From CAXTSE01 sp964246985 (GTDB lineage: Bacteria; Actinomycetota; Actinomycetes; Actinomycetales; Microbacteriaceae): a DNA stretch of 64,000 nt. The stretch spans positions 62,001 to 126,000 of the forward strand of contig CAXTSE010000004.1 in assembly GCA_964246985.1 (NCBI GenBank). Direction: 5' to 3'. Each line of letters opens with the position of its first letter. Position 1 is the stretch's first letter. The notes beneath the pieces are model-generated. The model was not told the DNA's origin, ran no database searches, and was given only the letters and a program-made list of their open reading frames with translations. Of this stretch, positions 8,773-18,508 are shown in pieces. Both the position numbers and the translations under genes were made by a program.

Positions 8773-10091
8773 AGTCGCTCGAGGGCCCCTTCGATCACCG
8801 ACATGGCGTCGTCGATGAGCTCGTCGCTGATGACGACGCTCGGGAGGAACCGCAGGACCGAATCCCAGCTCCCCGCATCGAGGGGGATCACGCCGTTGGC
8901 TGTCGCGTGGGCGATGACCGCCGAGAGGGCGGCCGGGTTCGGGTCGCGGGTGCCCGGCTTCACGAGCTCGACCCCGAACATCGCGCCCTTGCCACGCACC
9001 TCGCCGACGACCGGGTAGCGGTCGGGCCAGTCGCCGATGCGGGCCAGCAGCGAGCGCTCGACCCGCTGCGCCTCGGCCAGCAGGCCGTCGCGCTCGATGA
9101 CCTCGAAGACGGCCAGCGCCGCCGCCGTCGACACCGGGTTGCCGCCGAACGTGCCCCCGATGCCGCCGGGCTGCACGGAGTCCATGATGTCGGCGCGCCC
9201 CGTGACGGCCGCGAGCGGGAAGCCGCCCGCGATGCCCTTCGCGCTCGTGACGAGGTCGGGCACGACGCCGTGGTGCTCGATCGCATACCAGGCGCCGGTG
9301 CGGCCGATGCCGGACTGGATCTCGTCCGCGACGAACACGATGCCGTTCTCCTCGCAGAAGGCCTTGATCGCCGCGAAGTAGCCGGGAGCGGGGATGACGA
9401 TGCCGCCGTCGCCCTGGATCGGCTCCACGAAGAACGCGGCGACCTCGCTGGCCCCGATGTGCGTGACGATGTAGTCGATCGTCTTGGCCGCCGCCTCCTC
9501 GCCGCTGAGACCGTCACGGTAGGGGTACGACACCGGCACGGAGTAGAGCTCGCCGGGGAACGGGCCCATGCCTGCGCGCTCCGGCCAGGGACGGTAGGTC
9601 ATCGCCATGGTGAGGTTGGTGCGACCGTGGAAGGCGTGGTCGAGGCTCACGATGGCGCGTCGTCCCGTGAACTTCCGCGCGATCTTGACGGCGTTCTCGA
9701 CGGCCTCGGCGCCCGAGTTGACCAGGATCGATCGCTTCTCGAAGTCGCCCGGAGTGATCTCTGCGAGCTTCTCGGCGACCTGCACATACGTCTCATACGG
9801 GGTGACGGTGAAGAGCGTGTGGGTCAGCTTCTGCGCCTGCGCGGCGGCGGCGGCCACGACATCCGGGTGCGCGTGCCCGATGGTGGTGACGCCGATGCCG
9901 CATCCGAGGTCGATGAGCTGGTTGCCGTCGACGTCGACGAGGATGGCGCCGGCCCCGTGATCCATGTAGATGTTCGCGAGGGTTCCCGCGCCGCGAGAGA
10001 CCGCCTTCGCTCGCCGTTCCTGCAGCGCGACCGACGTCGGTCCGGGGAGCTCGGTCACCAGTCTGCGCTGCTGCGGCACGCTGAATTCCAT
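8769..10091 (-). CDS. gabT: 4-aminobutyrate--2-oxoglutarate aminotransferase (copy 2)
   Basis: Class-III PLP aminotransferase of 440 aa, a clear paralogue of the gene at 4558-5925 along its whole length. Shared motifs include NSGAEAVENAVKIAR, HAFHGRTNLTMAM, EPIQGDGGIV, ADEIQSGIGRTG and the PLP-lysine region TSAKGIAGG. ATG 10091 is the only well-placed start. It is upstream of and coupled to the HExxH membrane protein. Either copy could be specialised (GABA, 5-aminovalerate, beta-alanine); sequence alone does not say which. Confidence 0.9.
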   Translation of the reverse strand: MEFSVPQQRRLVTELPGPTSVALQERRAKAVSRGAGTLANIYMDHGAGAILVDVDGNQLIDLGCGIGVTTIGHAHPDVVAAAAAQAQKLTHTLFTVTPYETYVQVAEKLAEITPGDFEKRSILVNSGAEAVENAVKIARKFTGRRAIVSLDHAFHGRTNLTMAMTYRPWPERAGMGPFPGELYSVPVSYPYRDGLSGEEAAAKTIDYIVTHIGASEVAAFFVEPIQGDGGIVIPAPGYFAAIKAFCEENGIVFVADEIQSGIGRTGAWYAIEHHGVVPDLVTSAKGIAGGFPLAAVTGRADIMDSVQPGGIGGTFGGNPVSTAAALAVFEVIERDGLLAEAQRVERSLLARIGDWPDRYPVVGEVRGKGAMFGVELVKPGTRDPNPAALSAVIAHATANGVIPLDAGSWDSVLRFLPSVVISDELIDDAMSVIEGALERL

Positions 10092-10179
10092 GGTGCGAGC
10101 CTAGGCGGCGCGCCGTGCACACCGTTCACCAAGTATCGGTACGGCAGGATGGTCGGGTTCCCTATCGAGGAGTTGCTCC

Positions 10180-11175
10180 GTGCGCCGTACCCGTCCCGCC
10201 ATCGCCATCGCCGCCCTCAGCGCGGCCCTCGCGCTGGCTCTCGCCGGCTGCACGCCGTCCGACGCAGACCCATCGGGCACCGACACGGCGGCTCCGGCCG
10301 ACTCCGCGGCGTGCGTCGCGGGCGGCACGCAGGCCGACAGCGTCACGGTGTCGGGCGACTTCGGCGCCGAGCCGACCGTGGAGTTCACGGCTCCTCTCAA
10401 CGTCGTCGACACGCAGCGCCTCGAGGTCATCGCGGGCACGGGGGAGCCGGCCGAGAACGGATCGCTCCTGCAGGCGAACCTCGCCCTCTACAACGGCACG
10501 ACCGGCGAGCAGGTGACCTCGACGTTCGCAGATCCGTCGCAGCTCACCTCCTTCACGGTCGACGAGGCCACCTTCCTGCCCGGCATCGTCAAGACGCTGC
10601 GCTGCAGCACCGAGGGCTCGCGCGTCCTGGGCGTCGTGTCGCCGGCCGACGGCTTCGGAGCCGACGGCAACGCGGATGCGGGCATCGACCCCGACACCAG
10701 CCTCGTCTTCGTGATGGACATCGTCTCGATCCTGCCGACCCAGGCGTCCGGCACCACGCAGGACCTGCCCGACGGCTTCCCCGAGATCGAGTTCGCCGAC
10801 GACGGTCAGCCGACCGTCACCATCCCCGACGCCGACCCGCCGGCCGAGTTGCAGATCGCCGCAGCCATCACGGGCGACGGCACTGTCGTCGCGGCGGGCG
10901 ACTCGGTGACGGTGCAGTACCAGGGCGTCAACTGGACGAGCGGCGAGGTCTTCGACGAGAGCTGGGGCCGCGGCGCCGCGACCTTCACCACAGACGGTGT
11001 CATTCCCGGCTTCAGCGCGGCCCTCGTCGGTCAGACCGTCGGGTCGCGGGTCATCGCGATCATCCCGCCCGACCAGGGCTACGGGCCGAGCGGCGGCCAG
11101 CCGGATGCCGGCATCGCCGCCGACGACACCCTCGTGTTCGTCGTCGACATCCTCGCAACTCAGCCCGCCGCCTAG
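10180..11175 (+). CDS. FKBP-type peptidyl-prolyl isomerase lipoprotein with two FKBP-like repeats
   Basis: Predicted secreted lipoprotein of 331 aa; the signal peptide ends in the lipobox LAGC (Cys near residue 24). The C-terminal domain (about residues 215-328) is a recognisable FKBP fold: VTVQYQGVNWTSGEVFDESW, then GVIPGFSAALVGQTVGSRV and IPPDQGYG. The central part (residues 45-190) has a parallel but decayed order, with LPGIVKTLRCSTEGSRVLGVV and SPADGFG, suggesting an ancient tandem duplication in which only the second copy keeps the active-site pattern. GTG 10180 is preceded by GAGGAG. It probably folds exported proteins. It is followed 27 bp later by dxr. Confidence 0.85.
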   Translation: MRRTRPAIAIAALSAALALALAGCTPSDADPSGTDTAAPADSAACVAGGTQADSVTVSGDFGAEPTVEFTAPLNVVDTQRLEVIAGTGEPAENGSLLQANLALYNGTTGEQVTSTFADPSQLTSFTVDEATFLPGIVKTLRCSTEGSRVLGVVSPADGFGADGNADAGIDPDTSLVFVMDIVSILPTQASGTTQDLPDGFPEIEFADDGQPTVTIPDADPPAELQIAAAITGDGTVVAAGDSVTVQYQGVNWTSGEVFDESWGRGAATFTTDGVIPGFSAALVGQTVGSRVIAIIPPDQGYGPSGGQPDAGIAADDTLVFVVDILATQPAA

Positions 11176-11202
11176 GCCGGCGGACCGCAGCAGGGGCACA
11201 GC

Positions 11203-12279
11203 ATGCGCCGCGTCATCATCCTCGGGTCGACGGGGTCGGTCGGAGTCCAGGCTCTCGATGTGATCGCCGCCAACCGCGACAGGTTCGAGGTGGTCGGTCT
11301 GGCCGCGGGCTCGAAATCGGATGCGCTGGCCGAGCAGGCGGCCGCGTTCGGCGTCGCGGACACCGCGCTGGGAGTCGACGAGGCGGTCGCACTGGTGCGC
11401 GACATCCGGGCCGACGTGGTGCTCAACGCCATCACGGGATCCGTCGGGCTCGCGCCGACGCTGGCGACCCTCGAGGCAGGGGCGACGCTCGCGCTGGCCA
11501 ACAAGGAGAGCCTGATCGTCGGCGGCTCCCTCGTCATCGACCGGGCGGCGCCCGGACAGATCGTGCCGGTCGACTCCGAGCACTCCGCTATCGCGCAGGC
11601 ACTGCGGGCGGGCGAGAGCGGCGAGGTGCGCCGCCTGGTGCTCACCGCGTCCGGGGGGCCCTTCCGGGGGCGCAGCCGGGAGTCGCTCGCGGACGTCACG
11701 CCGAGCGAGGCTCTCGCGCATCCGACCTGGGACATGGGACTGGTCATCACGACCAACTCGGCGACGCTGGTCAACAAGGGGCTCGAGGTCATCGAGGCTC
11801 ACCTCCTGTTCGGCGTGCCCTACGCGCAGATCGACGTCACGGTGCACCCGCAGTCGATCGTGCACTCGATGGTGGAGTTCGTCGACGGCTCGACGATCGC
11901 CCAGGCGTCGCCGCCCGACATGCGCCTGCCGATCTCGCTCGGGCTGGACTGGCCGAACCGCGTCGCGGGCGTCGGCGTGCCCCTCGACTGGACCACCGCC
12001 CAGACCTGGACCTTCGAGCCTCTCGACGATGCGGCGTTCCCGGCTGTGCGGCTCGCCAAGCAGGTGGGCGAGGCGGGGGGCACGTTCCCCGCGGTGTTCA
12101 ACGCCGCCAACGAGCAGGCGGTCTCGGCATTCCACGCGGGCAGGATCGGCTACCTCGAGATCCTCGACACCGTCGAGCGGGTCGTCGACGCCCACGATGC
12201 CGGCGAGGTCACGATCGAGGGAGTCCTCGGCGCGGAGGCCTGGGCACGACGGGAAGCCGACGCCATACTGGCTGGATGA
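11203..12279 (+). CDS. dxr: 1-deoxy-D-xylulose-5-phosphate reductoisomerase
   Basis: Second enzyme of the MEP isoprenoid pathway, converting DXP to 2-C-methyl-D-erythritol 4-phosphate with NADPH. The 358-aa length is slightly short of the usual ~390. NADPH site GSTGSVG at residues 6-12; substrate/metal region NKESLIVGG and DSEHSAI; later PTWDMG, and NAANEQAV near residue 300. It overlaps the next gene by ATGA. ispG, a later step of the same pathway, lies 4 kb downstream. Confidence 0.96.
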   Translation: MRRVIILGSTGSVGVQALDVIAANRDRFEVVGLAAGSKSDALAEQAAAFGVADTALGVDEAVALVRDIRADVVLNAITGSVGLAPTLATLEAGATLALANKESLIVGGSLVIDRAAPGQIVPVDSEHSAIAQALRAGESGEVRRLVLTASGGPFRGRSRESLADVTPSEALAHPTWDMGLVITTNSATLVNKGLEVIEAHLLFGVPYAQIDVTVHPQSIVHSMVEFVDGSTIAQASPPDMRLPISLGLDWPNRVAGVGVPLDWTTAQTWTFEPLDDAAFPAVRLAKQVGEAGGTFPAVFNAANEQAVSAFHAGRIGYLEILDTVERVVDAHDAGEVTIEGVLGAEAWARREADAILAG

Positions 12280-13295
12280 GATTCCCTCGACGAGTCGCGG
12301 CCGTATCGCTGGTCGCAGCTCTGTTCGTGTCGCTCCAGGTCGCATCCCCGGCCCTCGCCTGCGCCTGCGGAGCACCCGCGCCGCTGCCCGGTGCCGACCT
12401 CGAGGTGAACCAGGAGCGGGCGATCGTCTCGTGGGCGTCCGAGGGGACCGAGCAGATCGACCTGCGCCTCGGGGTGCTCGGCTCGGCTGAGGAGACCGGG
12501 CTCATCTTCCCGACGCCGGCTCCGGCGACCGTGACGGCCGGGGACACCGCCGACTTCGTCGCGCTGGAGGAGGCGATCGCCCCGAAGGCGACCTCCGAGC
12601 CGGACTGGTGGTCGTTCGACGGCGACGGAGCGGCAGGAGGTGCCGCTCCGACCGTGCTCGACGAGGTGCAGCTGGGTCCGGTCACCGCGACGACGCTCGC
12701 CGCCTCCGACGCGTCCGGGCTGAGCGACTGGCTGAACTCCAACGGCTACGTCATCTCGCCCGCCGTCAGCGACCTGCTCGTCGACTACGTCCTCCGCGGG
12801 TGGTACTTCGTGGCGCTCAAGCTGACCAGCGACGCGACGCTCTCAGGCGGCCTCGACCCGATCCGCTTCACCTTCGACAGCGACGAGCTGGTCTACCCGA
12901 TGGACCTGTCGCAGGCAGCGGAGTCGGCGCAGGAGGTGAGGCTCTACGTGTTCGACGACCACCGCGCCGACCTCGCATCCCTCGACACCCCGACCGCGCC
13001 GTACGCGCAGGCCTCGCCGCTCTGGGCGGGGCAGGCGCCCGCCGGCTTCGAGGACCGGGGCGCCTATCTCACCGTGCTCGACCTCTCCCTCGCCGATCCC
13101 GCGACGCAGGCGGTCGACCTGACGGTGGTGCGGTCGGCGACGGACGACCCGATCACGCAGGACTACAGCGTCACCCGACCCGCGACCATCGGCGGGGTCC
13201 CGATCGGGGTGATCGCGATCATGCTCGGAGCGGTTCTGATCGTCGCCATCGCGCTGGTGATCGGAGCAGTCCGCAGGCGCGCCTCGCGCGCCTGA
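12276..13295 (+). CDS. DUF2330 domain-containing exported membrane-anchored protein
   Basis: Protein of 339 aa with an N-terminal signal peptide, then a Cys motif ACACGAPAP typical at the start of DUF2330 proteins, a long beta-rich extracytoplasmic region, and a C-terminal membrane helix (about residues 305-328) ending in an Arg-rich tail. The molecular role of the family is not known. ATG 12276 overlaps the dxr stop by four bases; the much longer open frame reaching back to 8709 is a high-GC artefact across other genes. Expressed with dxr by coupling, without an obvious functional link. Confidence 0.82.
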   Translation: MRFPRRVAAVSLVAALFVSLQVASPALACACGAPAPLPGADLEVNQERAIVSWASEGTEQIDLRLGVLGSAEETGLIFPTPAPATVTAGDTADFVALEEAIAPKATSEPDWWSFDGDGAAGGAAPTVLDEVQLGPVTATTLAASDASGLSDWLNSNGYVISPAVSDLLVDYVLRGWYFVALKLTSDATLSGGLDPIRFTFDSDELVYPMDLSQAAESAQEVRLYVFDDHRADLASLDTPTAPYAQASPLWAGQAPAGFEDRGAYLTVLDLSLADPATQAVDLTVVRSATDDPITQDYSVTRPATIGGVPIGVIAIMLGAVLIVAIALVIGAVRRRASRA

Positions 13296-13317
13296 TCGCG
13301 CCTCGATATCCGATCAG
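13292..13317. repeat. Inverted repeat spanning the stop codons of convergent genes
   Basis: CTGATCG (13292-13298) is repeated inverted as CGATCAG (13311-13317) with 12 nt between. Each arm contains the stop codon of one of the two convergent genes. It could act as a weak bidirectional terminator, but no T-run follows. Confidence 0.4.
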
Positions 13318-14585
13318 CCTGCCTTCTTGTCCTCCTTCGGACCGTTGCCGTGGCCGTTGCCAGTGCCGGGATCGCCTGCAGGACCGTTGCCAGGGGTGCC
13401 CGCGTCTCCGGGGCCGGCAGGCTCGCTCGGCTCCGGCGCGACGGTCTCGGCCGGCTGCGGCTCGGATGTGCTGACCGGCACCTGCGTGGTGTCGACGACC
13501 GTCGCATCGGTGGGCGCGGGTTCCGGCGAGTCGCCGGACACTCCGGTCGCCGCCCAGATCGCTCCGACGAGAACCGCCAGGGTGGCCGCGCCCAGGGCGG
13601 CCAGCAGGATGGTCCGACGGGATCGCGGGCGATCCGCGGCTGCGCTCGCCGACGGTTCCGGAGTCTCCGTCGAGGTGAGCAGCCGAGTAGCGGCTGTCGA
13701 GGCGGCCGTCGTCTCGGGCACGCCGCGCAGGATTCCTGCCGGCTCGGTGGCGGCGTCAGGGCTGGGGAGGATACGGGTCTCAGCCTCGCCGCGGAGCCGG
13801 GCGGCGACCTCGGCAGCAGACGGACGCTGCTCTGGATCGCGCTGCGTCATGTCAGCCAGCAGGCTGCGGTAGGGGGCGAGTGCAGGATCCTCGAGGTCCG
13901 GCGGTCGGGCGAGCCGAGCAGCCATGGTCTCGACCGCGGTCCCGGCGAAGGCACGGCGGCCCGTCAGGCACTCGATCAGCACCAGGCCGAGAGCATAGAT
14001 GTCGCTCGCCGTCGTCACAGGACCCCCGGTCACCTGCTCGGGGCTCAGGTAGGCGGCCGTGCCGATGACCGTGCCTGCCACGGTCACGCTGGGAGCCTCG
14101 ATCAGCCGCGCGATGCCGAAGTCCGCCAGCCGCGCGACGCTGTGCGCATCGTCTGACGGCAGCAGGATGTTCGCCGGCTTGACGTCGCGGTGCACGATCC
14201 CGCGGGCGTGCACAGCGCCGAGCGCGTCGGCCGTGGCCACGAGCGTGGCCGAGGCGCTGTCGAGGTCGAGCGATCCCCGGCGCAGCCGGTCGGCCAGCGA
14301 CTCGCCGTCGACGAACTCCATGGTCACGTAGGGCGGGTCCCGGTCGAGGACAGCATCGAAGAGGACCACCAGGCCGGGGTGCGACAGCCCCGCCAGGAGC
14401 ACCGCCTCGTCGCGTCGACGCGCGTCGTCGCCGGTGGATGCGGCATGGAAGACCTTCAGCGCGACCTCGCGGCCGAGACTCGTGTCGCGCGCGCGATAGA
14501 CCGTCGACATCCCGCCGCGACCGCAGACCGCCTGGATCTCGTAGCGGGCATCGACGAGCGCGCCGGCCGGGAGTTCTGCAGTCAC
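13314..14585 (-). CDS. Membrane-anchored serine/threonine protein kinase (PknB-like)
   Basis: Hanks-type kinase of about 423 aa. Catalytic domain at about residues 10-265: glycine loop GRGGMSTVY, VALK lysine, catalytic HRDVKPANI, DFGIARL and the APE-equivalent SPEQ, so it is predicted active. A membrane helix follows a basic stretch (RPRSRR, about residues 325-350). The short extracytoplasmic tail is Pro/Ser/Thr/Gly-rich and has no PASTA repeats, so the sensed ligand is unclear. GTG 14585 is chosen; an alternative in-frame GTG at 14621 adds 12 residues. It lies on the opposite strand between dxr/DUF2330 and the site-2 protease, splitting the usual dxr-rip1-ispG order. Confidence 0.9.
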   Translation of the reverse strand: MTAELPAGALVDARYEIQAVCGRGGMSTVYRARDTSLGREVALKVFHAASTGDDARRRDEAVLLAGLSHPGLVVLFDAVLDRDPPYVTMEFVDGESLADRLRRGSLDLDSASATLVATADALGAVHARGIVHRDVKPANILLPSDDAHSVARLADFGIARLIEAPSVTVAGTVIGTAAYLSPEQVTGGPVTTASDIYALGLVLIECLTGRRAFAGTAVETMAARLARPPDLEDPALAPYRSLLADMTQRDPEQRPSAAEVAARLRGEAETRILPSPDAATEPAGILRGVPETTAASTAATRLLTSTETPEPSASAAADRPRSRRTILLAALGAATLAVLVGAIWAATGVSGDSPEPAPTDATVVDTTQVPVSTSEPQPAETVAPEPSEPAGPGDAGTPGNGPAGDPGTGNGHGNGPKEDKKAG

Positions 14586-14666
14586 AGGTCCATCTTGGGG
14601 GATGCCGAGCGAGCGCCCCACAAAGCGGGGGCGCGCTCACAGCCCCGCTGAAATAGGGTTCTCGGC

Positions 14667-15995
14667 GTGGAAACGGTGCTGCTGTACATCCTCGGCGTGG
14701 TGATCATGGTCATCGGGCTCGCGCTGTCCATCGCCCTCCACGAGATCGGGCACCTGGTGCCCGCCAAGAAGTTCGGCGTCAAGGTCGGGCAGTACATGGT
14801 CGGCTTCGGTCCGACCCTCTGGTCGCGCAAGCGCGGCGAGACGGAGTACGGCCTGAAGGCGATCCCGCTGGGCGGCTACATCTCGATGGCCGGCATGTAC
14901 CCGCCGGCACGCGAGGGCGGCAAGGCGCGCACCGCATCCACCGGCTTCTTCCAGACCCTGGTGCAGGACGCCCGCAGCTCGTCGGCCGAGTCCATCACTC
15001 CGGGAGACGAGAACCGCACCTTCTACAAGCTCCCGGTCTGGAAGCGGGTCATCATCATGCTCGGCGGCCCGAGCATGAACCTGCTCATCGCGATCGTGCT
15101 CTACGGCGTCGTGCTCTGCGGCTTCGGCATCCCGCAGTCGACGACGACCGTCGGATCGGTCAGCGAGTGCGTGCTGCCGTCGAGCAGCACCCAGACGGAG
15201 TGCGCCGCCGACGACGCCGACTCGCCGGCGGCGGCCTCGGGCGTGCAGCCCGGAGACCGGATCGTCAGCATCGACGGCACCCAGATCTCGGAGGTCGCGC
15301 AGGCGATCGCGCTGATCAACGCGGGCGCCGGCGACCGGCTCGCCATCGTCGTCGAGCGCGACGGTGCCGAGCAGACGCTGCAGGTGACGCCGATCGCGAC
15401 CGAGCGCGCGGTGCTCGACGACGCGGGTGCCGAGGTGCTCGACCCCGACGGCAGCGTGCAGACCCAGGAGGTCGGGATCATCGGCGTCGGCTTCGCCACG
15501 GCCAACGTCGCCCAGCCGGTCACCGCTGTGCTGCCCGCCGTCGGCGACAACATCGTCTCGGTGGCCAAGATCATCGCCACGCTTCCGCAGCGACTGGTGC
15601 AGGTCGCCCAGGCCGCCTTCGGCGGTGCCGAGCGCGACCCCAACGGCCCGATCAGCGTGGTCGGCGTCGGGCGGATCGCGGGGGAGATCACGAGCCTCAA
15701 CACGATCCCGGTGGCGGATCGCGCAGCCAGCATCATCGGCATCCTGGCCGGGCTCAACGTGGCTCTCTTCGTGTTCAACCTGATCCCGCTGCTGCCGCTC
15801 GACGGCGGTCACATCGCGGGTGCTCTGTGGGAGGGTCTCCGCCGCCGCATCGCCGCGCTCTTCAAGCGCCGCGACCCCGGCCCCGTCGACACCGCGAAGC
15901 TGGTGCCGCTGACGCTGGTCATCGTCACGATCCTCGGCGCGTCATCCGCGCTCCTCATCTACGCCGACATCGTGAACCCGGTCTCGTTCCTCTGA
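14667..15995 (+). CDS. rip1: Site-2 intramembrane metalloprotease (RseP/Rip1 family, M50)
   Basis: Zinc protease of 442 aa that cuts membrane proteins, classically anti-sigma factors, within the membrane. HEIGH zinc motif at residues 25-29 in the first helix; a PDZ domain in the middle (VQPGDRIVSIDG near residue 195); the third zinc ligand in LIPLLPLDGGH near residue 375. Start is GTG 14667. It precedes ispG by 19 bp, the order common in Actinobacteria. A possible target is a membrane anti-sigma factor such as the RskA-like one at 61967-62572 (inference). Confidence 0.93.
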   Translation: METVLLYILGVVIMVIGLALSIALHEIGHLVPAKKFGVKVGQYMVGFGPTLWSRKRGETEYGLKAIPLGGYISMAGMYPPAREGGKARTASTGFFQTLVQDARSSSAESITPGDENRTFYKLPVWKRVIIMLGGPSMNLLIAIVLYGVVLCGFGIPQSTTTVGSVSECVLPSSSTQTECAADDADSPAAASGVQPGDRIVSIDGTQISEVAQAIALINAGAGDRLAIVVERDGAEQTLQVTPIATERAVLDDAGAEVLDPDGSVQTQEVGIIGVGFATANVAQPVTAVLPAVGDNIVSVAKIIATLPQRLVQVAQAAFGGAERDPNGPISVVGVGRIAGEITSLNTIPVADRAASIIGILAGLNVALFVFNLIPLLPLDGGHIAGALWEGLRRRIAALFKRRDPGPVDTAKLVPLTLVIVTILGASSALLIYADIVNPVSFL

Positions 15996-16014
15996 TCGCC
16001 GTAAGATCAGGTAC

Positions 16015-17166
16015 GTGCCTGCTTTGAACATCGGGATGCCCAAGGCCCCGCCCGAGACCCTCGCCCCTCGCCGCAAGACCCGACAGATCAAGGTCGGAAA
16101 GGTGCTGGTCGGCGGCGACGCGCAGGTCAGCGTCCAGTCGATGTGCACGACCCCGACGACCAACATCAACGCGACGCTGCAGCAGATCGCCGAGCTCACC
16201 GCGTCCGGATGCGACATCGTGCGCGTCGCGGTTCCGTCGCAGGACGACGCGGACGTGCTGCACATCATCGCCAAGAAGAGCCAGATCCCGGTCATCGCCG
16301 ACATCCACTTCCAGCCGAAGTACGTCTTCCAGGCGATCGACGCCGGGTGCGGCGCGGTTCGCGTGAACCCCGGCAACATCCGCAAGTTCGACGACCAGGT
16401 GGGCGCGATCGCGAAGGCCGCCAAGGCTGCCGGGGTCAGCATCCGGATCGGGGTCAACGCCGGCTCGCTCGACCCGCGGCTCATGGAGAAGTACGGCAAG
16501 GCGACGCCGGAGGCCCTCGTCGAGAGCGCCGTCTGGGAGGCGTCGCTCTTCGAGGAGCACGACTTCCACGACTTCAAGATCTCGGTGAAGCACAACGACC
16601 CCGTGGTCATGGTGAAGGCGTACCGCCTGCTCGCCGAGCGCGGCGACTGGCCCCTGCACCTCGGCGTGACCGAGGCCGGCCCCGAGTTCCAGGGCACCAT
16701 CAAGAGCGCGACGGCCTTCGGCATCCTGCTCTCCGAGGGCATCGGCGACACGATCCGCGTGTCGCTCTCGGCTCCGCCCGCGCAGGAGGTCAAGGTCGGT
16801 CTGCAGATCCTGCAGAGCCTCAACCTGCGCGAGCGCAAGCTCGAGATCGTCTCCTGCCCGTCCTGCGGACGCGCTCAAGTCGACGTCTACACCCTTGCGA
16901 ACGACGTCACCGCCGGGCTCGAGGGCATGACCGTGCCGCTGCGCGTGGCCGTGATGGGATGCGTCGTCAACGGTCCGGGCGAGGCGCGCGAGGCCGACCT
17001 CGGGGTCGCGTCGGGCAACGGCAAGGGCCAGATCTTCGTCAAGGGCGAGGTCATCAAGACCGTCCCCGAGGCCGACATCGTCGCGACCCTCATCGAGGAG
17101 GCCAAGCGCCTCGCCGCCGAGATGCCTCCCGGAGAGTCGGGCGTGCCCGAGGTGCTGACCGTCTGA
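16015..17166 (+). CDS. ispG: 4-hydroxy-3-methylbut-2-en-1-yl diphosphate synthase
   Basis: Iron-sulfur enzyme of the MEP pathway (GcpE), 383 aa, converting MEcPP to HMBPP. The N-terminal TIM-barrel part carries VSVQSMCTTPT, VPVIADIHFQP-like and RVNPGNI motifs. The [4Fe-4S] cysteines are in SCPSCGRAQVD and the MGCVVNGPGEA stretch near residues 280-325. GTG 16015 start. Downstream member of a rip1-ispG pair, near dxr. Confidence 0.96.
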   Translation: MPALNIGMPKAPPETLAPRRKTRQIKVGKVLVGGDAQVSVQSMCTTPTTNINATLQQIAELTASGCDIVRVAVPSQDDADVLHIIAKKSQIPVIADIHFQPKYVFQAIDAGCGAVRVNPGNIRKFDDQVGAIAKAAKAAGVSIRIGVNAGSLDPRLMEKYGKATPEALVESAVWEASLFEEHDFHDFKISVKHNDPVVMVKAYRLLAERGDWPLHLGVTEAGPEFQGTIKSATAFGILLSEGIGDTIRVSLSAPPAQEVKVGLQILQSLNLRERKLEIVSCPSCGRAQVDVYTLANDVTAGLEGMTVPLRVAVMGCVVNGPGEAREADLGVASGNGKGQIFVKGEVIKTVPEADIVATLIEEAKRLAAEMPPGESGVPEVLTV

Positions 17167-17199
17167 GTCTCCCCCTGGGGAGCGGGAACGCGGCACGTC

Positions 17200-17216
17200 G
17201 CGGGGAGGACCCCCGC
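17200..17216 (+). terminator. Weak hairpin after ispG
   Basis: GCGGGG (17200-17205), a five-base loop, then CCCCGC (17211-17216), between ispG and the MoxR operon. A smaller stem, CTCCC/GGGAG, lies just after the ispG stop. There is no T-run, so termination is uncertain. Confidence 0.35.
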
Positions 17217-17260
17217 AACTGCTAACGTGACTTTCTGTCCGCTAATCCTCTGGAGACGCC

Positions 17261-18508
<1,248 letters not shown>

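Noticed and set aside
8709..13295. 1528-codon open frame on the plus strand
   Set aside because: Only its last 340 codons are the DUF2330 gene; the rest runs antisense to gabT and across the FKBP and dxr genes in another frame.
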